From NCBI GenBank assembly GCA_032164245.1, contig JAVMKO010000002.1, forward strand, positions 175,466,920 through 175,530,919: a stretch of DNA of 64,000 bases, given 5' to 3'. Made by a program: the position numbers and the translations under genes. Each line of letters starts with the position of its first letter. Position 1 is the stretch's first letter. The notes beneath the pieces are model-generated. The model was not told where the DNA came from and made no database searches. It saw only the letters and a list, made by a program, of their open reading frames with translations. This document shows positions 12,386 through 23,480 of the stretch, piece by piece. This DNA is from Sternotherus odoratus (taxonomy: Eukaryota > Chordata > Testudines > Kinosternidae).

Positions 12386-13334
12386 ATATTAATCTGCATA
12401 TTTAAAAGGTTATTATAATCAGCCAAAGAGACATTTCACAGCAAGTTAAGTTTTTTTTTAAAAACCCACAATTTATTTAATAGTCTTACTTTGTACCTTA
12501 ATCTTTGGCTTTATTGAGATTTCTGATCCATTTACAGTTTATTCTGGATGTTTCAGGGATACCTAGTTATGAGTCCCACTTGTGATTTAACATTGGATAG
12601 AACTGTAGTAATCCAGGCACTGTAGTCATAACAAAATTATAACACTGCCTTCACTGCCAAAGTCTGCAAAAGAATAACAATTCCTTTATCTCAAAGGCCA
12701 GTGCAGGCTTCAATTCGCTGACAACACCCACATTATACCAAGAGAGACACAGTAACCAGGTACTGATCAAATAAGAAAGAATTTGGCAAGTTAAGGTACT
12801 TAAATTCCATGTGAACTAGGTCACTACTATTCAGCATCAAATTGATTGCATGAGATTAATTAAATCTTGTAAAACACTTTGCCCTCTGAAGATTTCTGTA
12901 GTGTTGCTGGAAGCCTGGCCCATTGAATGACTTTTTATTTTTCAAGAAAATATTACTATATTTATTTCTTATTATTATACTTAACAAAAAGTAACTAACC
13001 AGGAAAGCAGGATCCTTTAAGGAAAAAACCTGAACTACTAAACTGCATATCGCATTACAGTTTCAAATAGTTCTATTCCAACCTCTCAGTTTTCAGTGAG
13101 ACAAATAGAGATAAATCCAAAATGCAAGAACCGTAGGGTTGGGGGAAGCACAAACAAATGCTTCTCAATTCAATCAGGGACATCAAATTAGACACCAAAT
13201 GAAGCTTTTCAATTTTGGTCTGCAAAATAAATATTTAAGAATTTTACTTTTTACATTATTAGAGAATCTGAAAAGGTTTTGCAAATATTAATTGATGCCA
13301 TCACTTTTGTAAATCAGATATAATTACATTATAC

Positions 13335-13500
13335 CCATTTTCAGAGACAAGATTAAGGACTTAATTTTCAAAGGTGATCAAGCACCGATTTTTCTAACTG
13401 ACTTCAGCTGATATTTTGGGTGGTCAGCAATTAAATCTGGCCTTAAGTGCTTGTCCAATCACACAGAGAACAGTCAGTGAGCAAGCCAGAATTCCCAAGT
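13335..13500. repeat. Possible old MIR/L2-type fragment
   Basis: TATACCCATTTTCAGAGACA, GTGCTTGTCCAATCACACAG and GTGAGCAAGCCAGAATTCCC follow the order of the MIR/L2-like consensus (CCCATTTTACAGA, CTTGCCCAAGGTCACACAG, CAGAGCCAGG). A similar tail occurs at 24170-24235 (AGAATAGAACCCAGATCACC, GACTCCCAATCC). Confidence 0.4.
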
Positions 13501-15404
13501 ACTAATTTTATGCTTCACTCACTTGATAAAAATTTTCTCCATTGGAGCTTTGGAGACACTTGAAACAAAACAGAAGAAAATCTTAAGTCAAGGCTAATTT
13601 AAAATAATTGAAATCAAAAGGGCCTGGCTCTTTGGCTGGAACTTGATCCAACTAATTTTGATTTTTGATAATATGTAATACAGTAGATGGTCCGTTTTCC
13701 CTCTTTTTATACAACAATGTATTTTCTAGATAGGAAATTCAACTTTCTGCTGATTTGCAGAACAATCTGCATAAGCATTCTTCACATCTCTCCTTGAAGA
13801 AAAATGAGGAAACGCTGCCCTAATTATTTGTCACATACAAGGTCACACTTTCAAAGTCCTGTCCAATAACTGAGCCAGGGAAAATATGCATGTAACCATT
13901 TCACATGCAAAATTATTTTTTCCTCTGAGTAAACTCCATGTACTCCCATGTGCATAGATACACAGAAAGTTCAGTTACACAAATGCATGTTTATGCTCAC
14001 TCACAGCTATGGTATTTGATGGATACTGTTCACATTGTGTGGCATATCCATTGCAGAGGCCATGAAACAATGGGACACACAGACTACAATTTAGCTGGAG
14101 AATCCCCATTTATTTTAGGCTGGATAGTCCCGAAAGAAACAACTGTGTCTTTTCCATGCTGCCAGAGATCCCGAAGACTGTGGCTGCAGAGCAGATCAAG
14201 TTGACCTATTGAAGAGTGCAGGGCAAAGTGACAATAGACTTCATTCTCATAAAAATATAAAATAATAATACAAAGAAATTTAAAAAAATTACCAACATTG
14301 CTGAGAAGGCCTTTTGTGTCAATGGGTGAGATCTTCAGTGAGGAGTGAATCACGTTCTCAATCAGTCAAATTCAGACCTGTTTCGAGTGCAGTTCTGTTG
14401 ATTTCAGTGGCGCTGCACACTCCTTTACCTCAGTAACGGATCTGGCCAAATGTGATGATTTCTGTTTGCTAATTAAAATTTGACTGAATTTGAAAACATA
14501 TTGGAGAGCGTCCCTTCAGTAACGGATACCCAAGTGATTTGATTTGCTGGTAATAATTTTATTGCATCTCTATTTACATTTACTAATGTCATTACAGAAC
14601 AACATTCGTACCTTGGGGCACTGTTTGGTTTGAAGGCAAGAAAATGATTAAAGGCCAGATGATAATCTGGGCTGAGTGGAAAGCACAGGGAGCTGAAGTG
14701 GAGCATGACCCACTCTCACCATGTAGCCTTGGTAGGCCCTGGGTCCAGGTATTAGAGGTTGGCAAGTGCTGTGCACCCACTACTCCCCAGGATGGGGAAC
14801 AGATCTTATTTACTGGGTTAGCTAAACATGCTGGGGTCCGTTCTTTGGATGTGCGCACACATGCACTCTCTCCCAACAGCATCAATAGGAGCTAGCAGCT
14901 TCAGCTATGTGCTCATACTTATAACACAGGAGACACTGTTCTCTCCAACAGTTTCAGGCCAGGCAAGTGTTCTATATACTTAAGTTTTATTTAGTTTGTA
15001 CATTTTGAATGTTTTTTTGTTATAACCCAGGGATGCAAGTGCCTATTTCCAAGGTTCTTTCCTTTATTGTAGATCAACAAAATAACCCTCTCCCAACACC
15101 CTTAAAATCCGCTTTTCTGCTAGTAACGCTCAGTTCAATCACAGCTTCTCCTCCTCTCTCCCAACTCCCACTGAACCCTTTTCATTATATTATCGTGGTA
15201 CCACGTACTCCAGATCTGTACGCAACGCATCATTGTGCTTTTAGCACAGATCTTTTTGGACAGATCTCTCTCTCACACAAACGCACACACACACTCCTCT
15301 TAGTATGTTGGGTCAAATCTTGCCCTCAGCACAACGGGAATCACACAGACTGAAATTACACAACAGGGGAGTACACCTACATCACGGTTATCAAAGAAGT
15401 AGTT

Positions 15405-15930
15405 GAAGGCAGGGCCTCTTTCATCCCTAGGCTCTGGAGACTGTAAGGTAGGTTTCCCTCGTCTTCTGAGAGCTTGAACTACAAGCTTTTCTCTTGTCAA
15501 GGAGATCTGCAAAACAATACAAATAGCATTAGATGGGAGCCAAACCACCTTAATCCCTATTAGGGTCACTGACTGTGCAATGAGGTGAATGACGTGAATA
15601 ACTACGAGACATTATATGCTATAATGGTGCCAAAATTATCACTATGTGGACAAATAACTACTAATAGTCCAATTTAATCACTGCATTTCACATCCTATGT
15701 GGAAAAAGAGAAAGGTTCATAAAGCTCATTTACCATCATTCCACATGAGGGGTAAGGACTGGGAGGTCACAACATAGCTTGGTACTAAGACCACTGTTGT
15801 TAATGGGGAGAGGGCTTTGTAGGTGCATATGTTTATTTGCAATAGCTCATACTTTGCCTCTAACAGTTCCTCAACTTCGTCCTCTTCCACAGAAATTATG
15901 AAAATTGTGGTCATCGTTCTAACTTTTGAA
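15405..15930 (-). other. Candidate two-exon transcript, unconfirmed
   Basis: Exon-like piece A (about 15734-15930) has acceptor TTTTTTCTTCTTTCAAAAG and donor GATG|GTAAATG. Its open frame contains MTTIFIISVEEDEVEELLEA. Piece B has acceptor TTGTATTGTTTTGCAG at about 15512. Joined in phase they extend the frame by about 26 codons to a TAG near 15435. No family is recognised. The sequence could equally be noncoding or chance. Confidence 0.2.
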
Positions 15931-17277
15931 AGAAGAAAAAAGAGGTAAAATGATACATTTTCCCCATTCTTAACATTTAGAACATTTTCTTCTTATGTTG
16001 CCCTATATCATTTCCAAGATTTTTCATTTGCATTGCTAAGTCCAAAGGGTCATGTAAGTGACAGACAGATTGTCATGAACACAGTGGCTCTTACTTGAAT
16101 CCTAATTCTTGTCCCAGCACTGTTGTGCAATTTTCAATTAAGCAAAAACTGTTCTTGCCAGCATTAGCAATTTATGGTCGTGATGAAAGAATGACTAAGG
16201 GCTAGGAAGTGAATATGTGAAACAAAACAGAGCTAAAGAAGTTAATTTTGGTGGTGTCACATCATGGGCAAGTTTTGAAAAGAGCTCTGCTCATTTAAAC
16301 TTTCTTGGCCCTCTGTTGGTCTCTGGAGTTGATCAGGTATGTTCTTAAAGCATAGAAGTCCTTTTCATGTCAGCGGTTTGGCACAGCATTTTGTAGGGAA
16401 ACTATTATGACCAAAATCAACACAAGAACAAAGTTCAAGCCCCTTTCACAATTTACAGACACCATTTTGGTCAGTGTTAGTAGAGCAGCATAACTGTGTA
16501 TGCTCAAAAGTACAACCCTATTCCAAGCCAACCCCATTCCAAGCCAACCCCAACAAGCCAATTCTTACCCAGAGTCTGTAGAGAGAAGGAGGAAGTATAT
16601 TTTTAGCCACATCATTTTCAGATCATGCCTTCATTCCCTTAGCTATGCTATGTTACACTCCTTTGAGGCTTGCTAAGTAGTGTCTCAGCAATGTTTCAAA
16701 GGACAGGTCTACACTTTATTTGCTAGCAAGCTTCCCAGCCCAGGTCCACAGACCTGTGCCAATGGGGCTCCTGCTAGTGCTCTACAAATACATATGTAGG
16801 CCTTGCAGCTCAGACTGGAGCTTAGACTCTGCAACCTCAACGCACTGTCTACAAAGCTATTTTTAAAGTCAGGAAGGCTCACTTCCAGATGCAGACTTTC
16901 CTAAAGGGGCCTGCATTCCGGGAGTCAGATACTATTCCAACATACTCAGTCCTGCCCATAGGTTTGCTGATCAATTCCTAGCTACACTGTCAGACAGAGT
17001 TCTGGACCATCATATGGTTTCATATGTTTACCTAAACCTAATTACCATGCTTTTTGAGATTTTGGTCCAGCACTCCTTATATAGCCCTATTCCACCATAG
17101 ATCAGTTCTAAGCAAACTCCTCTTTCCTTAACATAGTCCTACAGCTAATGAACGACCTTCATATTCCTAGAAGTGTTATAGCGAGGATAACAAACTGGTT
17201 TTTTTTTTTAAAGCATCAATGATAAAATATGAGTGTATTACAAAACATGACACTCCACAAGGATGAAATACGGCTTT

Positions 17278-17283
17278 TTTATT
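17278..17283 (-). promoter_or_regulatory. Candidate ITGB8 poly(A) signal
   Basis: AATAAA on the minus strand, followed 25-45 nt downstream by a GU-rich stretch (TTGTGGAGTGTCATGTTTTG). It lies at the far end of the repeat-poor AT-rich block after the stop. Other AATAAA hexamers occur nearer the stop, so this is only one option. Confidence 0.35.
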
Positions 17284-18520
17284 TTTTTAGAGCAAGTACA
17301 ATAACGCTGCATTAACTTAATGCTATGTCATAGCTGTTACAGCTCTGATAGAAAAATAAACATCTCACAGTACACTACAGTGTCAATTCATTAATAAATA
17401 TAATCAAAATAGAAGTTAGTAGTCAACAGAAATGAATAACGAGCTACAAAAGTACTATTTTGTTTAAAATAATATAAGAACATTTTCAGACAAATTTAAG
17501 TAGTGATTCATTTTAAAAATGTTATCTCAAGCTGGAAATGAACAATAAGAGCTACAAATCTATTACAAATCTGCTTCCCTTCCTAAAATTTTCTATGTAT
17601 CAAACTTTTTAAATCTAAAGAATCATTATATATCCACATACCTTATTTTTACAAAAGGCAGCACATTAAACGAAGATAACCCCCACATTATTAGTAATTG
17701 TATCACTACTTTGCTAAATGAGCCACTTTAAAATTGTTTTATTTTTTTAAAACAGTAGTAGTAAATGTGAAATAGATCTCAGCACAGTGAATGTGTCTAA
17801 AACTAATGTGTTTGCAGACAGGAAAAAAAGGTAGGTAGCTAGGGGTGAAGCCATGGCCCCAGTGAAAACTACCATTGACTTGAAAGGGGACAGGATTTCA
17901 ACTCACATCAACACATGCCAGACATTTTACTCATTTTTTCCTAACTACGAACCTTGTTTCAAGAGTGTGCAACAGAAAAATAAAACAAAGAGGAAATGGT
18001 AGCTGAAGAGGAATTTCTAAAGCAAAAGAACTTCCTGGACATTTATTTTCAGAAAGAATAATCTTGATCAACATTAAAAATATACTGGGTTGTAATTCTA
18101 AGCTGATCTGCGCTCTGTGCAACTGCACTGATTTGTCCCATTATATACAAATTATTCCTGCTAGGCAATTTTAACCTATTGCTGACCTTGATGTACTCTA
18201 ATTTGCCTTGACTTCTATCAGAGTTTTGGGTATAGAGCAATAGCTAAAAACAGTAACATTCTTCCTAACTACTGCTTCATTATTGTTTATCATGTAAGTC
18301 TTATTTTTATATTTCAAATGCCTGGCATAAACACTATCAATACATTTAATTTCTAATTCGATTGGACAGTTTGCATTTCATTCAACATTGATTGATAAAT
18401 ATAGTTCAGTGAATAAATAAAATGTCTTGCTCTACCCCTTGCATTTCCAACTAAAAACCAAAGCAGATGCATCTTTCAGAAGTGCATTTTTCTAACTGTG
18501 AACTGTACTGCTTACTTTGG

Positions 18521-18600
18521 GCCTGCTCCAAAGCCCCCTGAAGTCAATGAAAAAATTCCCACTGACTTCAATGGGCTTCAATTGAGGCTCATAGGGTCCA
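18521..18600. repeat. Short palindromic interspersed repeat
   Basis: CCAAAGCCCCCTGAAGTCAATG faces CATTGAAGTC inverse sequence (TGACTTCAATGGGCTTCAAT). Tags of this kind (ACTTCAATGGG) recur near 52.6 kb and 59.9 kb and are common in sauropsid genomes. Confidence 0.5.
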
Positions 18601-18632
18601 GTCCTACAACCCTACCTCAAGTAGTCCCTCTT

Positions 18633-18825
18633 AGGGTGGGGCTACACTAAGGGGAGGGGTGATCAACCTAAGATATGCAACTTCACCCGTCGACTCCGTT
18701 TCCTCCTCTTGCCGAGATGGAATGCCGGAGTTGACAGGGAGCGTGTTCGGGGATCGATTTATCACATCTAGATGAGATGCAATAAATCGATCCCTGATAC
18801 ATCGAACACCAGCCGCAGATCTGCT
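18633..18825. mobile_element. Miniature DNA element, same family as 2894-3190, diverged
   Basis: Begins AGGGTGGGGCTACACTAAGG and carries ATGCAACTTCACCCGTCGAC and a CGATTTATCACATCTAGATG region that folds on AGATGCAATAAATCGATC. The right end is not clear. It lies within the inferred ITGB8 3' UTR. Confidence 0.55.
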
Positions 18826-21800
18826 GGATAGTACAGATGTACTGTTAGTCAGCTGCCAACATTGCCCTTTCTGTTTCCATCAGGGAACAGAGTTAGGTAC
18901 AGAGAGTGCAAACAGCCTCCTCAGGGGCTGGACACAAATGGCCCTTACACTCTACTATGCACAAGGAATACTTTGTGAGTGCCTCTGTGAGTCTAGACTC
19001 TTCCAAGTGTATGGGAAGGGGCATGGTTTCCTGCATTGGCTAGTAGAACAGGTTGGGCGCAGGGGATGGATACTGTACTCTCCTCAAGGACTGCAAACAA
19101 ACCTCACTCCTCGAAGCTCTTGGATGCATTGTCTGCTTTAGACACTGTGCCTCATCAAGCTCCTGCTAAGGATATTTCTGCACATCCCTCAACCCCGAGC
19201 TGTGCCTTAAAGGGCATCATAAAACTCAGCGTGGCTAGCTGGAAGAGTAGGTGTTGCCTGAATGTAAGTTTCACAGGTTCACTGCTTAGTTAGCAACACA
19301 GTCCAAATCATATACATGTATGGGAAAGAAGAATGAATTCCCCAGTGCGACTTGAGAAAGCAAGGGTATCATAATATTTTACCAGCTACAGAAAATTATG
19401 TCTTCTCATAAAATACAAAACCACACTTTACATAGATGATTTTCAAGCCATCATACTGAAAAACATTAACACAATTCAAACAACCGATAACACGTTAAGT
19501 ATGGGTAGACAAATGCGGTTTCTTTTTAAGGTCCCCTTTAAACACCGTTTGTGCATATATGGAAATATTTCAATCTGGAACAATGAAAATGTGCACATTT
19601 TCTGAATGAACAAACCATTTCCTCATACTCATTTGTGACACTATAATAAATGTATTCATAGAGGTTGGAAGTTATTCATAGAATTACAGTGAGTCAGTGT
19701 CAAGGTTTTTTTTTTTAATCAGAAGAAACGTGCACATTTTACACTCCATAAGCATCTGTCCTTTCTAAAATCTATGTGAACAAGTAGTTAGAGATGAACA
19801 GGCCTCAGCTCTCTCTACACTCAAGAATATAGTTTAGAACTAGAATAATTAAACCATTCATATAGATGTTTAAACAAGGACCAAGAATTTTTATGGACAT
19901 GCTCATGTAAAGATTGTTCTTATAGGGCATAAACAAATAAAATTAAAAAATCCCCAAAGGACCAGTTAACAATACAAATATAGTACCTGTGTGTGTGCAT
20001 TTCTTTAATGAAGAACATTAGTTCCATATTTTGGAGCTGGTCTACTACCAAATTATTTGAAATTTGTGTCATTTTTCAGTGGTCTTATCTGTCTCCCATA
20101 AGCCTGTAGAGACTTTTGTTGAGGCCAAATTTTATATTTTTGTCTGGAGGGAATACCTTAAGAGGCACAATATAGAGACGAAATCATGATATGAACTATG
20201 TAGAACTATCTTATTTACAACAGATCACACACTAACTGCTACACAAAGCACTGCCACAGTACCATAAGTGCTGATCAAATTTCTTGTGGATTATGGGGTG
20301 CTCTCTCATTTAAGGTTATGTGCAAATGGGAGCCCAGATCCCCACCATTGTGAGGCTTTTGTTGGATCACTCCTCCTCTGCACCACCCCTTCTGAAAACC
20401 AGGGCCAGTGGCTGAGGGGAACAGCTGGCAGGGAAAGCCACAGTTTTTCATGCATGGCAGCCATCCATGAGAATCAGGCACTGTCTTGAGGATCTTGTTC
20501 TGTCTTACCTCCCCACAGGCCTTTTAAAGATTAGCTCTTGGCCGTCTGCATTGCTAGCAGCTAATTCTTTGTCAGTAGTCCACTTGTAATTTCCTCCATG
20601 GTACACTAACACAGTGGAAGGGGGAGTTACAACAACTCAGGATAGCAGCAGCTTACAATGAGTTTTATGTTGCAAAGTTCCACTGATCTGAGTGGAATAT
20701 AATGCACTGAGCCATGCCCCCATTTGAGCAGAGCTGGAGTTCCAACGAAGTGCAATAGAAGGAGAGAAACAGCCATAGGATGTATTTAGAAGGTAGCAGG
20801 GAGATGTTACCATAAAGACCCTTTCTCTCCTGTATGTGAAGTCCCCAATTCAACTTCTACTCCATAATTTGACACTTGTGAACAATGAAGAGAAAGAAGT
20901 TATTTTTACCAAATAGATTACTTAACTATATATTGTCTTGAGGGCTATTCTATTTCATTCCAAGAGAATTAGGTTAAAAACCATATTCCATTATTTAAAG
21001 AATAGGTTCACATCTTTTGTGACATCTTTCAATTAAATAAATCCAGACTGTACCCTGTTTCCTCCTCTCTTTAACAGGTTGTGACCAGAGCAGTATTAAG
21101 TATGCTTATTTCTCCTGGGGCTTTATTCTGGTTCCCAGGAAAGTTAATAGTAACCATCCCATTAACTTGCATTGAGATGGACTGAGTCCCACACTGTGCA
21201 GTATAAAGAAAAATAATTCAAGTTAAATACAGTATAAAGTTTAAATGATTTGCTGTAGTATACTTTCCAATAATCTATAGTTAACAAATAAAAATGAAGG
21301 TCATCACAAACTCAAATAAAATCAGTGTCATATATTCCAATTTCTAGCGAGACATTTTTAAGCTGTCTGAACTGAAGTTCAGAAACTACTGGGATGTGTG
21401 ACATAGAAATACTTAACAGAGGAGTTTAAAAGGTGGCTTATTAGGGGGCAATATGTAGTGACTACCACTGATATCTAGAGCTGTTAGAACTATGACAATG
21501 GAAATTTTGAGCCATTGTCTTTGTAGGGTTTTTTTTTCCAAACCTCCATTTGATCAGTGTATTAGGGAATGCTGTCTGTGAAATATAACCCATAAAGCTG
21601 ATTATCTAATCCTGCATTCCTTTCACATGCACATTTCTCACAGATTTCAGTGGGACTTACTTGTACAGAAGGAATGCAGAATTGGGAGATTTTATTTTTC
21701 TCATTTCTTGTAAGTATCTCAACAATGTCTATGCTGATTTTTTTTTAAATAAAGACATTTCTCCCTTTGTTTCAGTGAAACAGATATTCTCCGCAATAGG

Positions 21801-23109
21801 CAGAGATTAGTATTTAGCACTGATAACATATGTCAGCTCAGAGAATTTTTTGCAAACTAAATTTTAATGCATATTTCAAAGAAGGTTACCAGGACTTCCT
21901 AACTTTATGACACTGTTAAACAAGCCAGTCTGACTACTGGTTGTGCAGTTTATATGGCATATAGCAAGAAGATGATGGCCTCCATTATTGCACAGTTTGT
22001 TTTATGGAGAAGCAGAGTGTCTTTGCCCAATTTATTCTGTGGTACAAATAATGGTGCATCCTCAGATGCATCCATATTGGTCCCATTGAATCTAGTAAGG
22101 ATCTTGCTGACTTCTGAAGGCAGAATTTGAATCTACATTAGTTAATTCATCTAGTTCTCATGGGAAAATTCCTCTCCTTTTTTCTGTATTCTTTTTCTTC
22201 TTTTGAAGTTTTCTCATTTCTTACCTGTTGGCCAGCTCATGTGGAGGAGTCGGGATGCCCCTACCCCAGGGGTAGTCAATTATTTTTATTCAAGGTCCGA
22301 ATTTCACAACCTATTGGATACATATCCCAGTGCACAGCAACAACAATTTAGGTGGTTAAATAGAGGATTTATGCAAACTGATTCTCTCAGCTAAAAAGTA
22401 GCAGATGTGAAAAAACTAGGCATATCAGATATTTAACAAGAAGAGAACCCTTATTTGGCAAAACACTGAAATGTAGCTAGCAGACCAAATACAGCCCTGG
22501 TGTAACTCAACTGTCTTCAATGCAGCTCCTCTTGCCAACCCCAGAACTGAATTTAGCCAGTGTGTTTAATTATTATGTAGAGTATTCCAGTCAGCTAAAA
22601 CAAAAAATAAAACCACACAACAACTCCTCTCATCCTCCTCTTTTCATACTGACTCGGTTTTCACATATCTTAAAATATATATAAAAGCCTCTATTTTGGA
22701 ACAAAGGGAATACTAAAATGTATACACTTTATCACATATGAAGAATAAATCCTGTTTAAGTGACATTGTAATCTGTAGATTTTTAAAAATACCAGTAGTA
22801 ACTAAACACTCATTAATCCAGTTATTTTTGATAAGTAACTATAAGAAGATAAACTCATGTCAAAGCAGACAAGATCAGTGAAGTTTGAAAGGAAAACCAT
22901 AAACGTTTTAAGAAGTATAATTTCTACATATACAAGTATTCTAATAGCTCCATCATTGCCATAATGTACAGGAATGTTAATATTTTAATCACAGTTTTGC
23001 CCATTCCCACAGCACACATCAATACTAGCTACATGTAAAGTGAGATCAGTGCTTTGTCACCCCTGTTTATATCTACATTCTATGCCAAACTAAATAAATT
23101 ATTTTACAT

Positions 23110-23117
23110 TAAAGTGC
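23110..23117 (-). promoter_or_regulatory. miR-17/20/93/106 family seed site in ITGB8 3' UTR
   Basis: The minus-strand transcript reads GCACTTTA, an eight-base match to the shared seed (AAAGUGC) with A opposite position 1. The same octamer sits in the corresponding conserved block of human ITGB8 as I recall it. Human miR-93 is reported to repress ITGB8. The seed match is seen here; its use in this species is inferred. Confidence 0.6.
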
Positions 23118-23357
23118 TACACCAACACTAATGGTTTTGAACAGTAGTAATGCACATTTCTCTTTCATAAAATACAGCAGCCATAACTTCAAACATAGTC
23201 ACATTATGTGACTATGCTTACATGTTGGTTTGTTACAGTATTCAAAAAATGCATCCCACAAAAACAAACAGTATCAGTCAAGACTCTTACACAGTAAAAA
23301 TAAGATCGCTTTTTATAAATTATAAAATGATGGAAATAGATTTGCAGAACACAGTCT

Positions 23358-23480
23358 TCAGAACTCGCACTTGTAAGTTTCATTTAATCGTAACTTGCTT
23401 ATGTCGATATTTATTTCTTCTGGTTTGTCACGTCTGTATGTTACTGTTCTCGTACAAACAGTAGGCAAAAACATTTTATC
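23358..23480 (-). CDS. ITGB8: ITGB8 terminal exon: cytoplasmic tail and stop
   Basis: 123 bp coding, 40 codons plus TGA (23358-23360). The acceptor is TTCTCCTTCAAG|GATAAAATG. It encodes DKMFLPTVCTRTVTYRRDKP, then EEINIDISKL and an end in YKCEF. Human beta-8 has the same C-T-R-x-V-T-Y-R-R-x-K-P-E-E core and ends in CNF. Neither has an NPxY talin-binding motif, which is typical of beta-8. The intron separating it from the membrane exon is only 91 bp (23481-23571). Confidence 0.95.
   Translation of the reverse strand, partial: DKMFLPTVCTRTVTYRRDKPEEINIDISKLRLNETYKCEF

Larger units (their letters stand above)
11210..17254. other. Intergenic 3' flank of ITGB8
   Basis: Mostly AT-rich unique-looking sequence with the LINE and MIR-like fragments listed separately. 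A CACACAC-rich stretch lies near 15280-15297. The only exon-like signals are the weak pair at 15.4-15.9 kb on the minus strand. No ABCB5-like peptide was found, although ABCB5 follows ITGB8 in human. Confidence 0.5.
17255..23357 (-). other. ITGB8: ITGB8 3' untranslated region (left limit inferred)
   Basis: Noncoding sequence after the stop codon. The part from about 22980 to 23165 resembles my memory of the human ITGB8 3' UTR (ACTACTGTT, GTAGCACTTTA, TTATTTAG, GAATGTAGAT and CACTTTACA in the same order). The 17.2-23.3 kb interval is AT-rich and mostly free of recognisable repeats except at 18.52-18.84 kb and a short hAT-like tag near 22.27 kb. The left limit is a guess at a poly(A) signal; earlier signals could be used. 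Confidence 0.5.

Noticed and set aside
15300..15569. Considered as the last coding exon of ITGB8
   Set aside because: The peptide does not resemble the beta-8 tail. The true terminal exon was found at 23358-23480 in the right phase.
1..17254. Searched for ABCB5 exons expected downstream of ITGB8
   Set aside because: No frame resembles an ABC transporter; the gene must start left of the window if synteny holds.
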